Source of the DNA: Sedimentibacter saalensis
GTDB taxonomy: Bacteria > Bacillota > Clostridia > Tissierellales > Sedimentibacteraceae
Length of the DNA stretch: 35,392 nucleotides
Direction: 5' to 3'
NCBI RefSeq assembly: GCF_007830175.1
Contig: NZ_VLKH01000006.1
Coordinates: 155,498-190,889, forward strand
Shown here: piece by piece, positions 7,603 through 13,812 of the stretch
Layout: each line of letters starts with the position of its first letter
Position numbering within the stretch: position 1 is the first letter of the stretch
Position numbers and translations under genes: made by a program
Notes under the pieces: generated by a model
What the model was told of the DNA's origin: nothing
What the model saw: only the letters and a program-made list of their open reading frames with translations
Databases searched by the model: none

Positions 7603-7711
7603 ATTGCTCTTTCATGGGGTTTAAATTCAGGAAGGATTGCAGATGAAAACGCAGTTAAAGCTATAAATAAAATATAAAGGAAAGGAGGCTTCATAACCTT
7701 AATTCCTTTTG
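7603..7711 (+). pseudogene. Possible 3' remnant of a lost gene plus terminator-like hairpin
   Basis: Positions 7603-7677 translate as a protein-like C-terminus (contains LNSGRIADENAVKAINKI, then stop) with no start or upstream reading frame. It is followed by a hairpin with arms AAAGGAA (from 7677) and TTCCTTT (to ~7710). I do not recognise the parent protein; chance is possible. Confidence 0.25.
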
Positions 7712-7760
7712 ACATATTTATATAAACATATGAATATTTTAAAATTTTTTAAAAAAACTG

Positions 7761-7789
7761 TTGACAAAGAAAACGCAATGGTTTAATAT
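7761..7789 (+). promoter_or_regulatory. SigA-type promoter of the T-box operon
   Basis: Perfect -35 TTGACA (7761-7766), 17-nt spacer, -10 TAATAT (7784-7789). The -10 lies exactly between the arms of the inverted repeat AATGGTT (7777-7783) and AACCATT (7790-7796). Initiation should be near 7796, just ahead of the T-box RNA. Confidence 0.82.
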
Positions 7790-7796
7790 AACCATT

Positions 7797-8083
7797 AATA
7801 TAAATAAATGCGTTGAAGCAGAGAAAGATATTTGAATCATTTAAAGAGAGTTGGGGAAGGTGAAAGCCAACAATGAAAAAATATGTAATATTCACTGCTG
7901 AGCATATCTGTTGAAAGGGAAACTGAGTAGGCGGATGCGTGAACTCACGTTACAGAGTTAGAAGTTATCAGACTTCGAAGAGTGATGATTATTATATCAT
8001 AAATAGGGTGGTACCGCGGATCTTTCGTCCCTATAAGCACAGTTGAATTTCAAATGTGTTTATAGGAGTGAAAGATTTTTTTT
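7797..8083 (+). ncRNA. T-box riboswitch leader, specifier read as UUC (Phe)
   Basis: All T-box landmarks are present: an AG-bulge sequence (AGAGAGTTGG), distal loop GGTGAAAGCC, and the 14-nt T-box AGGGTGGTACCGCG (8005-8018), with a terminator at 8020-8083. In Stem I, AGCAG (7817-7821) pairs with CTGCT (7895-7899), and TATT (7829-7832) with AATA (7887-7890). This leaves a specifier loop of AGAAAGA opposite TTCA, so the codon is TTC (7891-7893) followed by the customary purine. TGGT (8009-8012) fits a tRNA with discriminator A, as in tRNA-Phe, and argues against Ser or Gly. Uncharged tRNA-Phe would stabilise the antiterminator and turn on the transporter-Etf operon. Presence of a T-box is near certain; the codon is my manual fold. 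Confidence 0.95.
8020..8083 (+). terminator. T-box-controlled attenuator terminator
   Basis: ATCTTTC plus CCTATAAGCACA (8020-8041) pairs with TGTGTTTATAGG plus GAAAGAT (8055-8077), then seven or more T residues. Its 5' arm begins at the end of the T-box sequence, so the antiterminator would compete with it. Confidence 0.9.
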
Positions 8084-8468
8084 ATGCCCTAACCCCGTTG
8101 TTGTGAGCGATAGCGAAGCAAGAATGGTTGGTAGGTCAAACGCAACGAGTTACCAAATTATGCGACCGGAGGATGTCAGACAATTAATAAACACCGACAC
8201 TGTCATCCTGAACGATGGTGAAGGATCTCATCTTTATTGAAAACATGAGATTCTTCGGGCAATGCCCTCAGAATGACAACGTCGAAAGTTACTTTGTCAT
8301 CAACATGTGCGACCGTAGGAAGCAAGAAAATTTGTGTTCGAAACTGCGAATGACCAGCGACAACCGCCGGGAAGTCTAAGGTAAACAAATCACATTCCAG
8401 CAAAATTAAATTATTAAACTATGCGCAGAGTTTAATTTTCAAAACAAAAAAATTACAGGAGAATGAAT
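8084..8468. other. Long leader between T-box attenuator and transporter gene
   Basis: The ~385-nt leader holds a relatively GC-rich segment of unknown nature (8086-8168 and 8308-8400) split by a family B element. Its two parts share words such as GCGACCG and GAAGCAAGAA. Near the gene, ATTAAACT (8413-8420) can pair with AGTTTAAT (8429-8436), followed by TTTT, a possible second attenuator. I see no coding sequence in it. Confidence 0.55.
8169..8307 (+). mobile_element. Family B MITE-like element (copy 2) with 8-bp target duplication
   Basis: The 139-bp element has the family core (GTCATCCTGAACG to CAGAATGACAACGTC) and the right end CATCAACATG. It is flanked by TGCGACCG on both sides (8161-8168 and 8308-8315), as expected of a target-site duplication. 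It has no coding capacity and would need a transposase in trans. Confidence 0.75.
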
Positions 8469-9629
8469 ATGGAAGCAAAAATCGAAAATCAAGCAGTACA
8501 AAACGTTAAAATCAAGAAATCCATCGTACCGCCTTTTGTAGGAATAGCAGCTGTATGGTTCGGCACTCATGCGGGACCTGGTGTTGCTTCAGGAAAACAG
8601 GTTGCAACTTACTTTTCATCATATGGTAAAATAGGGATGCTGACACCAGTATTTGCAATGGCACTATTAGGACTGGCTATGTATTTTGCAATTGAATATT
8701 CTAGAGTAAATAAAGTACATGATTTTAAAACTTTTACAAATAAATTCTTTCATCCTTATGAAAAATTATTCAGCGCATTTTTTGAAATATCTTTCCTTGT
8801 AACATCGCTTCTGGCTCCCGGACTTTGCATTGCCACAAGCGCAAAATTGTTTCAGCAATTTTTCGGGCTTAATATATGGGCAGGAACAGTGTTGATGGTA
8901 TGCTTATCAGTTGTGCTGGTTATTTACGGCGCAGAAATTGTAAAGGCAGCTTCAACGGCTCTGACAGTGGGAATCCTTGTTGTAATAGGACTTATAGTAG
9001 TGCTTGGCATAAGCGCCAGCAAAGGAGCAATCAGCACTAACTGGGCTGCAACAAGCTTTTCAGATCATTCTCTTACAAGTGGCTTATGGCTGGCAATTAC
9101 ATATGCGGGGTTCCAGTCCACAGGCAACATAGGAAACTGTATTTCAGTTTCTCAAGGGTTGAAAAGTAAGAAAGAATCAATGATGTCTGCAGCATTGGGA
9201 ACTTGTTTAAACGCCCTTATGCTTGTGGCTATAGTGCTGGTAAACTTTGCATATCAGCCTGATTCCATTCAAAGTCTCCTGCCTAATTACTACATAGTGC
9301 AGCAGATAGGATTACCTGTTCTTGAAACTGTATATGTTGTATTCGTTGTAATGGCATCATTGTCTACAATCATCGCATTTGCATTTGCTTTGGTAGCAAG
9401 ATACGGAAACAAAACGTACATGGTAAAAAGAATCAAGACAGAAAGAAACAGAAGCTTGTTTATAGTTCTTTCAATGCTCATATTAGATGTTATGGTTTCA
9501 ACATTTGGTATAGCTTCAATAGTAAACATTGGATACAAATATTTGGGATACTTCTCAATTTTCGTTGTTTTGTTCCCGTTTATAATAGTTGGATTAATAA
9601 GAAGCAAAAAATTAAAAACAGAAAATTAA
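8469..9629 (+). CDS. Multi-spanning membrane transporter, YkvI-like
   Basis: This 386-residue protein has about 10-11 hydrophobic segments. The N-terminal IAAVWFGTHAGPGVASGKQVATYF resembles the unwound first helix (xxGPGxxSG) of sodium/amino-acid symporter-like folds, as in the YkvI family. I chose ATG 8469 because AGGAG (8457-8461) lies 7 nt upstream; the ATG at 8463 is too close. It is the first gene behind the T-box, followed by etfB after 47 nt, so it should be induced when one amino acid (by my fold Phe) becomes limiting. That fits uptake of the amino acid or of a 2-hydroxy/2-oxo acid precursor oxidised by the downstream Etf/dehydrogenase. The substrate is inferred only from regulation and neighbours. 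Confidence 0.8.
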   Translation: MEAKIENQAVQNVKIKKSIVPPFVGIAAVWFGTHAGPGVASGKQVATYFSSYGKIGMLTPVFAMALLGLAMYFAIEYSRVNKVHDFKTFTNKFFHPYEKLFSAFFEISFLVTSLLAPGLCIATSAKLFQQFFGLNIWAGTVLMVCLSVVLVIYGAEIVKAASTALTVGILVVIGLIVVLGISASKGAISTNWAATSFSDHSLTSGLWLAITYAGFQSTGNIGNCISVSQGLKSKKESMMSAALGTCLNALMLVAIVLVNFAYQPDSIQSLLPNYYIVQQIGLPVLETVYVVFVVMASLSTIIAFAFALVARYGNKTYMVKRIKTERNRSLFIVLSMLILDVMVSTFGIASIVNIGYKYLGYFSIFVVLFPFIIVGLIRSKKLKTEN

Positions 9630-9676
9630 TATGCGCGAAGCATTTTGCTTCGCTGCATTTTCATCAAGGAGGAAAA

Positions 9677-10483
9677 ATGACAATCATAGTGCTTATCAAA
9701 CAAGTGCCTGACATGGAGAAAGTGAAGTTTGACAGAGAGAAGGGAAGAATAGACAGGTCTTCTGCAGGAACGGAAATAAATCCGTTTGACTTGAACGCAT
9801 TGGAGGCAGCTCTTGTTATAGCCGAAAAAACAAGCTCAAAGGTAGTTGCTGTTTCAATGGGACCTCCTCAGGCTGAGGAATCATTAAGAGAGGCAATTGC
9901 AAGAGGAGCTGATGAAGGAATATTATTGAGCGATGCAAAATTCGGCGGATCAGATGTGAAGGCTACTTCAGGCATTTTGTCTGCAGCAATTAAAAAAATT
10001 GGCAGTTACGATTTGATTATAGCTGGAATTCAGACTGTTGACGGGGATACAGGTCAAGTTGGACCTGAGGTTGCAGGTATACTGAACATTCCACACATAA
10101 GCAATGTTGAAAGTATAAAAGATTTTACTGAAGAATCCATAGATGTTGTATCGAATGTATGGGAAGGACAGTATCTCAAAAGAGGAAAATATCCGCTGCT
10201 TATGACCGTAACAAAGGATGTAAATGTTCCAAGGCTTCCTAACTTCAAAAATAAAATGAAGGCAAGAAAGGCAGAAATTACAAAGTGGGACAGCAGCCAC
10301 TTAATAGACATAATTGATGAATCACGCCTTGGGGTAAAGGGTTCACCAACAAAAGTAAAGAAAATTGAAGTGCCTGCCCAATCGCAAAGAGAAGGAAAAA
10401 TATTTAAGGACAGTGGCAGCGAGGCTGTTTTGGAAATGCTTGATGTTTTCAAAAAAAGCAGGGTGCTGAACAAGGAGGTTTAA
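9677..10483 (+). CDS. etfB: Electron transfer flavoprotein beta subunit
   Basis: This 268-residue EtfB opens with TIIVLIKQVPDMEKVKFD, followed by NPFDLNALEAAL, VSMGPPQAEESLREAIARGADEG and, near residue 120, GIQTVDGDTGQVGPEVA. The DGDT-QVGP segment is the form found in the anaerobic, often electron-bifurcating Etf groups and differs from the mitochondrial-type DDDCNQTGQ. It therefore probably binds a second FAD rather than AMP. It pairs with EtfA to carry electrons between the downstream flavoprotein dehydrogenase and NAD and/or ferredoxin. SD AAGGAGG precedes the ATG, and etfA starts directly after the stop. Confidence 0.95.
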   Translation: MTIIVLIKQVPDMEKVKFDREKGRIDRSSAGTEINPFDLNALEAALVIAEKTSSKVVAVSMGPPQAEESLREAIARGADEGILLSDAKFGGSDVKATSGILSAAIKKIGSYDLIIAGIQTVDGDTGQVGPEVAGILNIPHISNVESIKDFTEESIDVVSNVWEGQYLKRGKYPLLMTVTKDVNVPRLPNFKNKMKARKAEITKWDSSHLIDIIDESRLGVKGSPTKVKKIEVPAQSQREGKIFKDSGSEAVLEMLDVFKKSRVLNKEV

Positions 10484-11464
10484 ATGGAAGAAAAAGAATA
10501 CAAAGGAGTCCTGGTGTTTGCCGAACAGAAAAAGGGAGACATTCACAAGGTTGCTTATGAGCTGCTTGGAAAAGGAAAGACATTGTGTGACAAGCTCAAT
10601 TGCAGTCTGATGGCAGTTGTTTTGGGACAGTCTGATATAAATGTAAATGAACTTGTTTACAGAGGCGCTGACAATGTTTATCACATAGAAGATGAAATGA
10701 TATTCAGCGTTCCTGATGAAGTTGTATATGCTGAAAATCTGGTAAAATTAATTCATGACATTAAGCCTGAAATTTGTTTGTTTGGAGCTACAACATTCGG
10801 CAGAAGCCTTGCTCCCAGAGTGGCAGCCATTCTGGAAACCGGACTGACGGCAGACTGCACGGATTTAAGCATTGACGATGATATGAAATTAATTCAGATA
10901 AGACCAGCCTTCAGCGAAAATATTCTTGCTCACATCAAGTCGGACAACTATCCTCAAATGGCAACTGTTAGGTACAAGGAATTTGACGAAGCCCACAGGG
11001 ATGAAACAAAGACAGGTGAAATCATTAAAGTAAAAGCAATAAAATCCGGAAACAGCCTTGTGGAAGTTCTTGAAGAAATCTCCAACGAAAATATTAACAT
11101 TGCAGATGCAGATGTGGTTGTATCAGCAGGAGTGGGAATAAAAAATGCAGAAGATTTAAAAATGATACAGGAACTGGCAATGCTTCTGGGCGGAGAAGTG
11201 GGAGCCTCCAGAGCACTTGTGGAAACAGGAATTATATCAAAAGCTCATCAGGTAGGATACAGCGGAAGCAGAGTTAAACCTAAAATATACATTGCATGCG
11301 GAATATCAGGAGCTCCTCAGCATGTGGCAGGAATGAAGGAATCAGGAATTATAATTGCAATAAACAATGACCCTTCAGCACCAATATTCAAAGTAGCAGA
11401 TTATTCAATAGTAGGAGATATGTATAAAATTATACCGGAACTCATTGAGGCAATTAAGAGTTAA
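10484..11464 (+). CDS. etfA: Electron transfer flavoprotein alpha subunit
   Basis: This 326-residue EtfA has an N-terminal domain ending around residue 190 (FGATTFGRSLAPRVAAILETGLTADCT) and a C-terminal FAD domain: GGEVGASRALVETG, VGYSGSRVKPKIYIACGISGA (~258-278), QHVAGMKESG and NNDPSAPIFKVADYSIVGD (~293). Some lactate-dehydrogenase-associated EtfA proteins carry an N-terminal 4Fe-4S ferredoxin-like domain; this one does not. The ATG directly abuts the etfB stop, and its AAGGAGG lies in the last etfB codons. It forms the heterodimer that exchanges electrons with the flavoprotein dehydrogenase at 11677. Confidence 0.95.
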   Translation: MEEKEYKGVLVFAEQKKGDIHKVAYELLGKGKTLCDKLNCSLMAVVLGQSDINVNELVYRGADNVYHIEDEMIFSVPDEVVYAENLVKLIHDIKPEICLFGATTFGRSLAPRVAAILETGLTADCTDLSIDDDMKLIQIRPAFSENILAHIKSDNYPQMATVRYKEFDEAHRDETKTGEIIKVKAIKSGNSLVEVLEEISNENINIADADVVVSAGVGIKNAEDLKMIQELAMLLGGEVGASRALVETGIISKAHQVGYSGSRVKPKIYIACGISGAPQHVAGMKESGIIIAINNDPSAPIFKVADYSIVGDMYKIIPELIEAIKS

Positions 11465-11530
11465 AAAAATTAAGAATTAAGAGTTAAGAATAATAAAATT
11501 AAGAATTAAGAGTTAAGAGTGAAGAATTAA
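11461..11530. repeat. AATTAAG-type short AT-rich repeat tract (family C)
   Basis: Variants of the words AAGAATT, AATTAAG and GAGTTAAG occur in tandem between etfA and the dehydrogenase gene. The same words occur at 27926-27957 and 35186-35205. Confidence 0.6.
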
Positions 11531-11599
11531 TTGTTAATGATTTTGGCTTAAGATTATTGAAATAATATGTTTGAGTTTAATTTAATTTACATTTATTTA

Positions 11600-11641
11600 T
11601 GTCATCCTGAACAGCAGTGAAGGATCTCGTTTTAATTTGAA
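11600..11641 (+). repeat. Truncated family B element (left core only)
   Basis: GTCATCCTGAACAGCAGTG followed by AAGGATCTCGTTTT matches the left half of the family B core. The ATGAGATTC to CAGAATGAC half is absent. It sits in the 212-nt gap between etfA and the dehydrogenase. Confidence 0.7.
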
Positions 11642-11676
11642 AATATTACTTTAGAGTATTAAAATATGGAGGAATT

Positions 11677-13056
11677 ATGAACGAAAATATAATCAGGAAA
11701 ATGCAGGAAATTGTAGGTGAAGACTGGGTAGTATCAGACCTTGACAAAGTGAGCAGCTACTGTGAAGATGAAACTGAAAAAGCAGTGAAGCCGAAAGTTT
11801 GCAGGGACTGCGTAGTCGTAAAGCCTGCAAGTGCAGAAGAAATTTCTGAAATTATGAAATATGCCAACGAAAACAAATATTCGGTAATGGCAAGAGGAGG
11901 CGGCACAAGCCTTTCAGGAGCTGCAGTTGCCATAATGCCTACAATCATCATTTCTATGGAACGCATGAACAAAATAATCGAAGTTGATGAGGCATCACTT
12001 ACTGTAGAATGCGAAGCAGGAGTAACACTTCTTGACATTGTGGAGCTGTTCAACAAGCATGACAGCCTTTACTTCCCAATCCATCCAGGGGATGAAGGTG
12101 CTCAGGTTGGAGGAATGGTTGTAATGAATGCCGGAGGAGTAAGAGCAGTAAGATATGGCGTAATGCGCGACCAGGTCAAAGGTCTTGAAGCTGTTCTTCC
12201 AACCGGAGAAATAATCCATGCAGGAGGAAAGCTCATAAAAAACAATGCAGGGCTTGATCTAAAAAATCTTTTGATCGGAAGTGAAGGAATTCTTGGGATT
12301 GTGACAAAGGTTACTTTATCCATAAAGCCTAAGGACAAACATATAGGAAGCCTTCTTGTATCTTTTGAAAATGACTCGGATGCTGTGAATGCAGTTACTG
12401 AAATTTTCAAAAGCGGAATAAAGCCACTGGCTATTGAATACATGGAAAAAACAGCAATATTAAGAGCTGCTGAAGATATTGGTATGACATGGCCTTCTAA
12501 TGTTGGAAATGTTGATTTGTACTTCATTGTTTCTGAGAGAAAAGAAGATGATCTGTATGAAATGTATGAAACAATTGTTGGTATATGTGAAGAAAACAAT
12601 GCAGTTGAAAGCTTTGTGGCAGAAAGCTCAAAGGAACAGAAAACTCTTCTTGAAATAAGAAGCCACGTATACCCAAGCATGCATAAAATGGTTGTTGATG
12701 CCATTGATGCTGCTGTTCCAATAAAAAATCTTGCAAAGTATATGGAAGGTATCAAGAAAATATATGAAAAATACGGCGTTGAAATATCAACAATAGGTCA
12801 CATAGGCGACGGAAACATGCACAACAGTATTTTGACTGAGGATGCAGAAAAGCCTGAATGCTACGATGAGATTGTTGATGAAATATTCAACTTAGTCATA
12901 GAATGTGAAGGAGCAATCACTGGTGAACACGGTGTGGGCAAAGTGAGAAATGAAAGACTGAAGCTGCAGTTCACTGAAAAGGAATTAAATCTCATGAAGG
13001 CAATAAAAAATGTTTTTGACCCCAACAACATTTTGAATCCCGGAACAGCTCTGTAA
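11677..13056 (+). CDS. FAD-linked 2-hydroxyacid dehydrogenase (GlcD / Etf-linked D-lactate dehydrogenase type)
   Basis: This 459-residue VAO/PCMH flavoprotein has a PCMH-type FAD-binding half (VVKPASAEEISEIMKYANE; GGGTSLSG near 74; HPGDEGAQVGGMVVMNAGG near 130) and a FAD-oxidase C-terminal half with the metal-binding signatures HIGDGNMH (~374) and GEHGVGK (~415). It resembles GlcD and the LctD subunit of the electron-confurcating lactate dehydrogenase, which works with EtfAB. The gene order etfB-etfA-glcD matches that type of system. The likely reaction is oxidation of a D-2-hydroxyacid to the 2-oxoacid, with electrons passed to Etf. The substrate cannot be read from sequence; the T-box context favours an amino-acid-related acid such as phenyllactate. 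SD TGGAGG lies 6 nt before the ATG. Confidence 0.9.
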   Translation: MNENIIRKMQEIVGEDWVVSDLDKVSSYCEDETEKAVKPKVCRDCVVVKPASAEEISEIMKYANENKYSVMARGGGTSLSGAAVAIMPTIIISMERMNKIIEVDEASLTVECEAGVTLLDIVELFNKHDSLYFPIHPGDEGAQVGGMVVMNAGGVRAVRYGVMRDQVKGLEAVLPTGEIIHAGGKLIKNNAGLDLKNLLIGSEGILGIVTKVTLSIKPKDKHIGSLLVSFENDSDAVNAVTEIFKSGIKPLAIEYMEKTAILRAAEDIGMTWPSNVGNVDLYFIVSERKEDDLYEMYETIVGICEENNAVESFVAESSKEQKTLLEIRSHVYPSMHKMVVDAIDAAVPIKNLAKYMEGIKKIYEKYGVEISTIGHIGDGNMHNSILTEDAEKPECYDEIVDEIFNLVIECEGAITGEHGVGKVRNERLKLQFTEKELNLMKAIKNVFDPNNILNPGTAL

Positions 13057-13115
13057 TGTTTAAAAAAGCCGCAGCAGGGTATTAATAAAGTTGTTGCTTT
13101 ATTACAGGAGGGGTT

Positions 13116-13445
13116 ATGGATTATATAAAATCAAATGAAGAATTAAAAAATATGATAGAAAAAAACAGCATGGTAATTGTTTATTTCGGAAGCGAAATGT
13201 GCGGAGTATGTGCAGCATTGAAGCCAAAAATCGAAGAGATGCTTGAAAAATATCCGAAAATAAAATCAGTGCAGGTAGATGTGGATATTTCCCCGGAAAT
13301 GGCAGCTGCAAACAACATTTTTACTATTCCCGGCATTCTTTTTTTCATAGACAACAAAGAAGCAATAAGGGAAGCACGTTTTATAAGTGTACCTGACATT
13401 GAAAGCAAAATTTCAAGATATTATCACATGTATTTTGAACAATAG
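13116..13445 (+). CDS. Thioredoxin-like protein, CGVC active site
   Basis: This 109-residue thioredoxin fold has the redox motif Cys29-Gly-Val-Cys32 in the sequence FGSEMCGVCAALKP and the cis-Pro segment FTIPGILFF near 70. The residues between the cysteines differ from the classical CGPC, so redox potential and partner may differ. It has no signal peptide and is cytoplasmic. It follows the dehydrogenase by 59 nt with a strong AGGAGG site and is probably the last gene of the T-box operon, since a terminator lies at 13708. It may protect or reduce the operon's flavoproteins or the oxygen-sensitive enzymes nearby; this is inference. Confidence 0.88.
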   Translation: MDYIKSNEELKNMIEKNSMVIVYFGSEMCGVCAALKPKIEEMLEKYPKIKSVQVDVDISPEMAAANNIFTIPGILFFIDNKEAIREARFISVPDIESKISRYYHMYFEQ

Positions 13446-13490
13446 CCAATAAGAACAAGCTATATAGTATGTTGATATTTATATCAATGA

Positions 13491-13660
13491 TGTAGGGGAG
13501 GGCCTCGTGGAAACCACTGAAAAAGTCTATTTTGTCATCCTGAACGTTAGTGAAGGATCTCATCTTTTGTTGAAAACATGAGATTCTTCGAGCAAGCTCT
13601 CAGAATGACAGCGAATAAATGTATAGTTTTTCAGTGACTTCGCCTCGTGCCCTCCCGCAT
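13491..13660 (+). repeat. Family A hairpin repeat split by a family B insertion
   Basis: The left half TGTAGGGGAGGGCCTCGTG (13491-13509) and the right half GCCTCGTGCCCTCCCGCAT (13642-13660) join, after removing 13510-13641 and one GCCTCGTG, into a normal family A repeat with stem GGGAGGG/CCCTCCC, almost identical to the copy at 35334-35361. Confidence 0.88.
13510..13641 (+). mobile_element. Family B MITE-like element (copy 4) nested in a family A repeat
   Basis: The 132-bp element has ~15-bp terminal inverted repeats (GAAACCACTGAAAAA and the complement of TTTTTCAGTGACTTC, 13 of 15 matching), the common core GTCATCCTGAACG to CTCAGAATGACA, and an inner ATGAGAT inverted repeat. It is flanked by an exact 8-bp duplication, GCCTCGTG, at 13502-13509 and 13642-13649. 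Its outer ends differ from those of copies 2 and 5 although the core is shared. Confidence 0.88.
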
Positions 13661-13812
13661 GAGAGTCACGATAATATTAATGTTAATCGAAATTATGAAG
13701 TAAGCTTAAGAGCCTTTTGGCTCTTTTTTGCATTTTTTTGACAATCAAATTTTGCATAGCCAATATTTGCTCGGGCAGAATAATACAATAAATTAATATA
13801 GGAGGTAATTAT
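13661..13812 (+). promoter_or_regulatory. Promoter region of the aldehyde oxidoreductase operon
   Basis: After the terminator at 13708-13730, a perfect -35 TTGACA lies at 13738-13743, but only a poor -10 (CAATAT, 13761) at 17 nt. A positive regulator or a different promoter form is possible. AGGAGG (13799-13804) precedes the TTG start. Confidence 0.4.
13708..13730 (+). terminator. Rho-independent terminator ending the T-box operon
   Basis: AAGAGCC (13708-13714), loop TTTT, GGCTCTT (13719-13725), then a T tract to 13729. It separates the thioredoxin-like gene from the oxidoreductase gene. Confidence 0.9.

Noticed and set aside
8043..8240. Open frame of 65 codons starting within the T-box terminator.
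   Set aside because: It begins inside the attenuator hairpin and runs across the boundary of a mobile element; no ribosome binding site and no protein-like features.
12102..12755. Long open frame (217 codons) on the strand opposite the flavoprotein dehydrogenase, and similar antisense frames over other genes.
   Set aside because: They lie wholly antisense to well-recognised genes, have no ribosome binding sites, and their Ser/Leu-rich translations look like no protein family.
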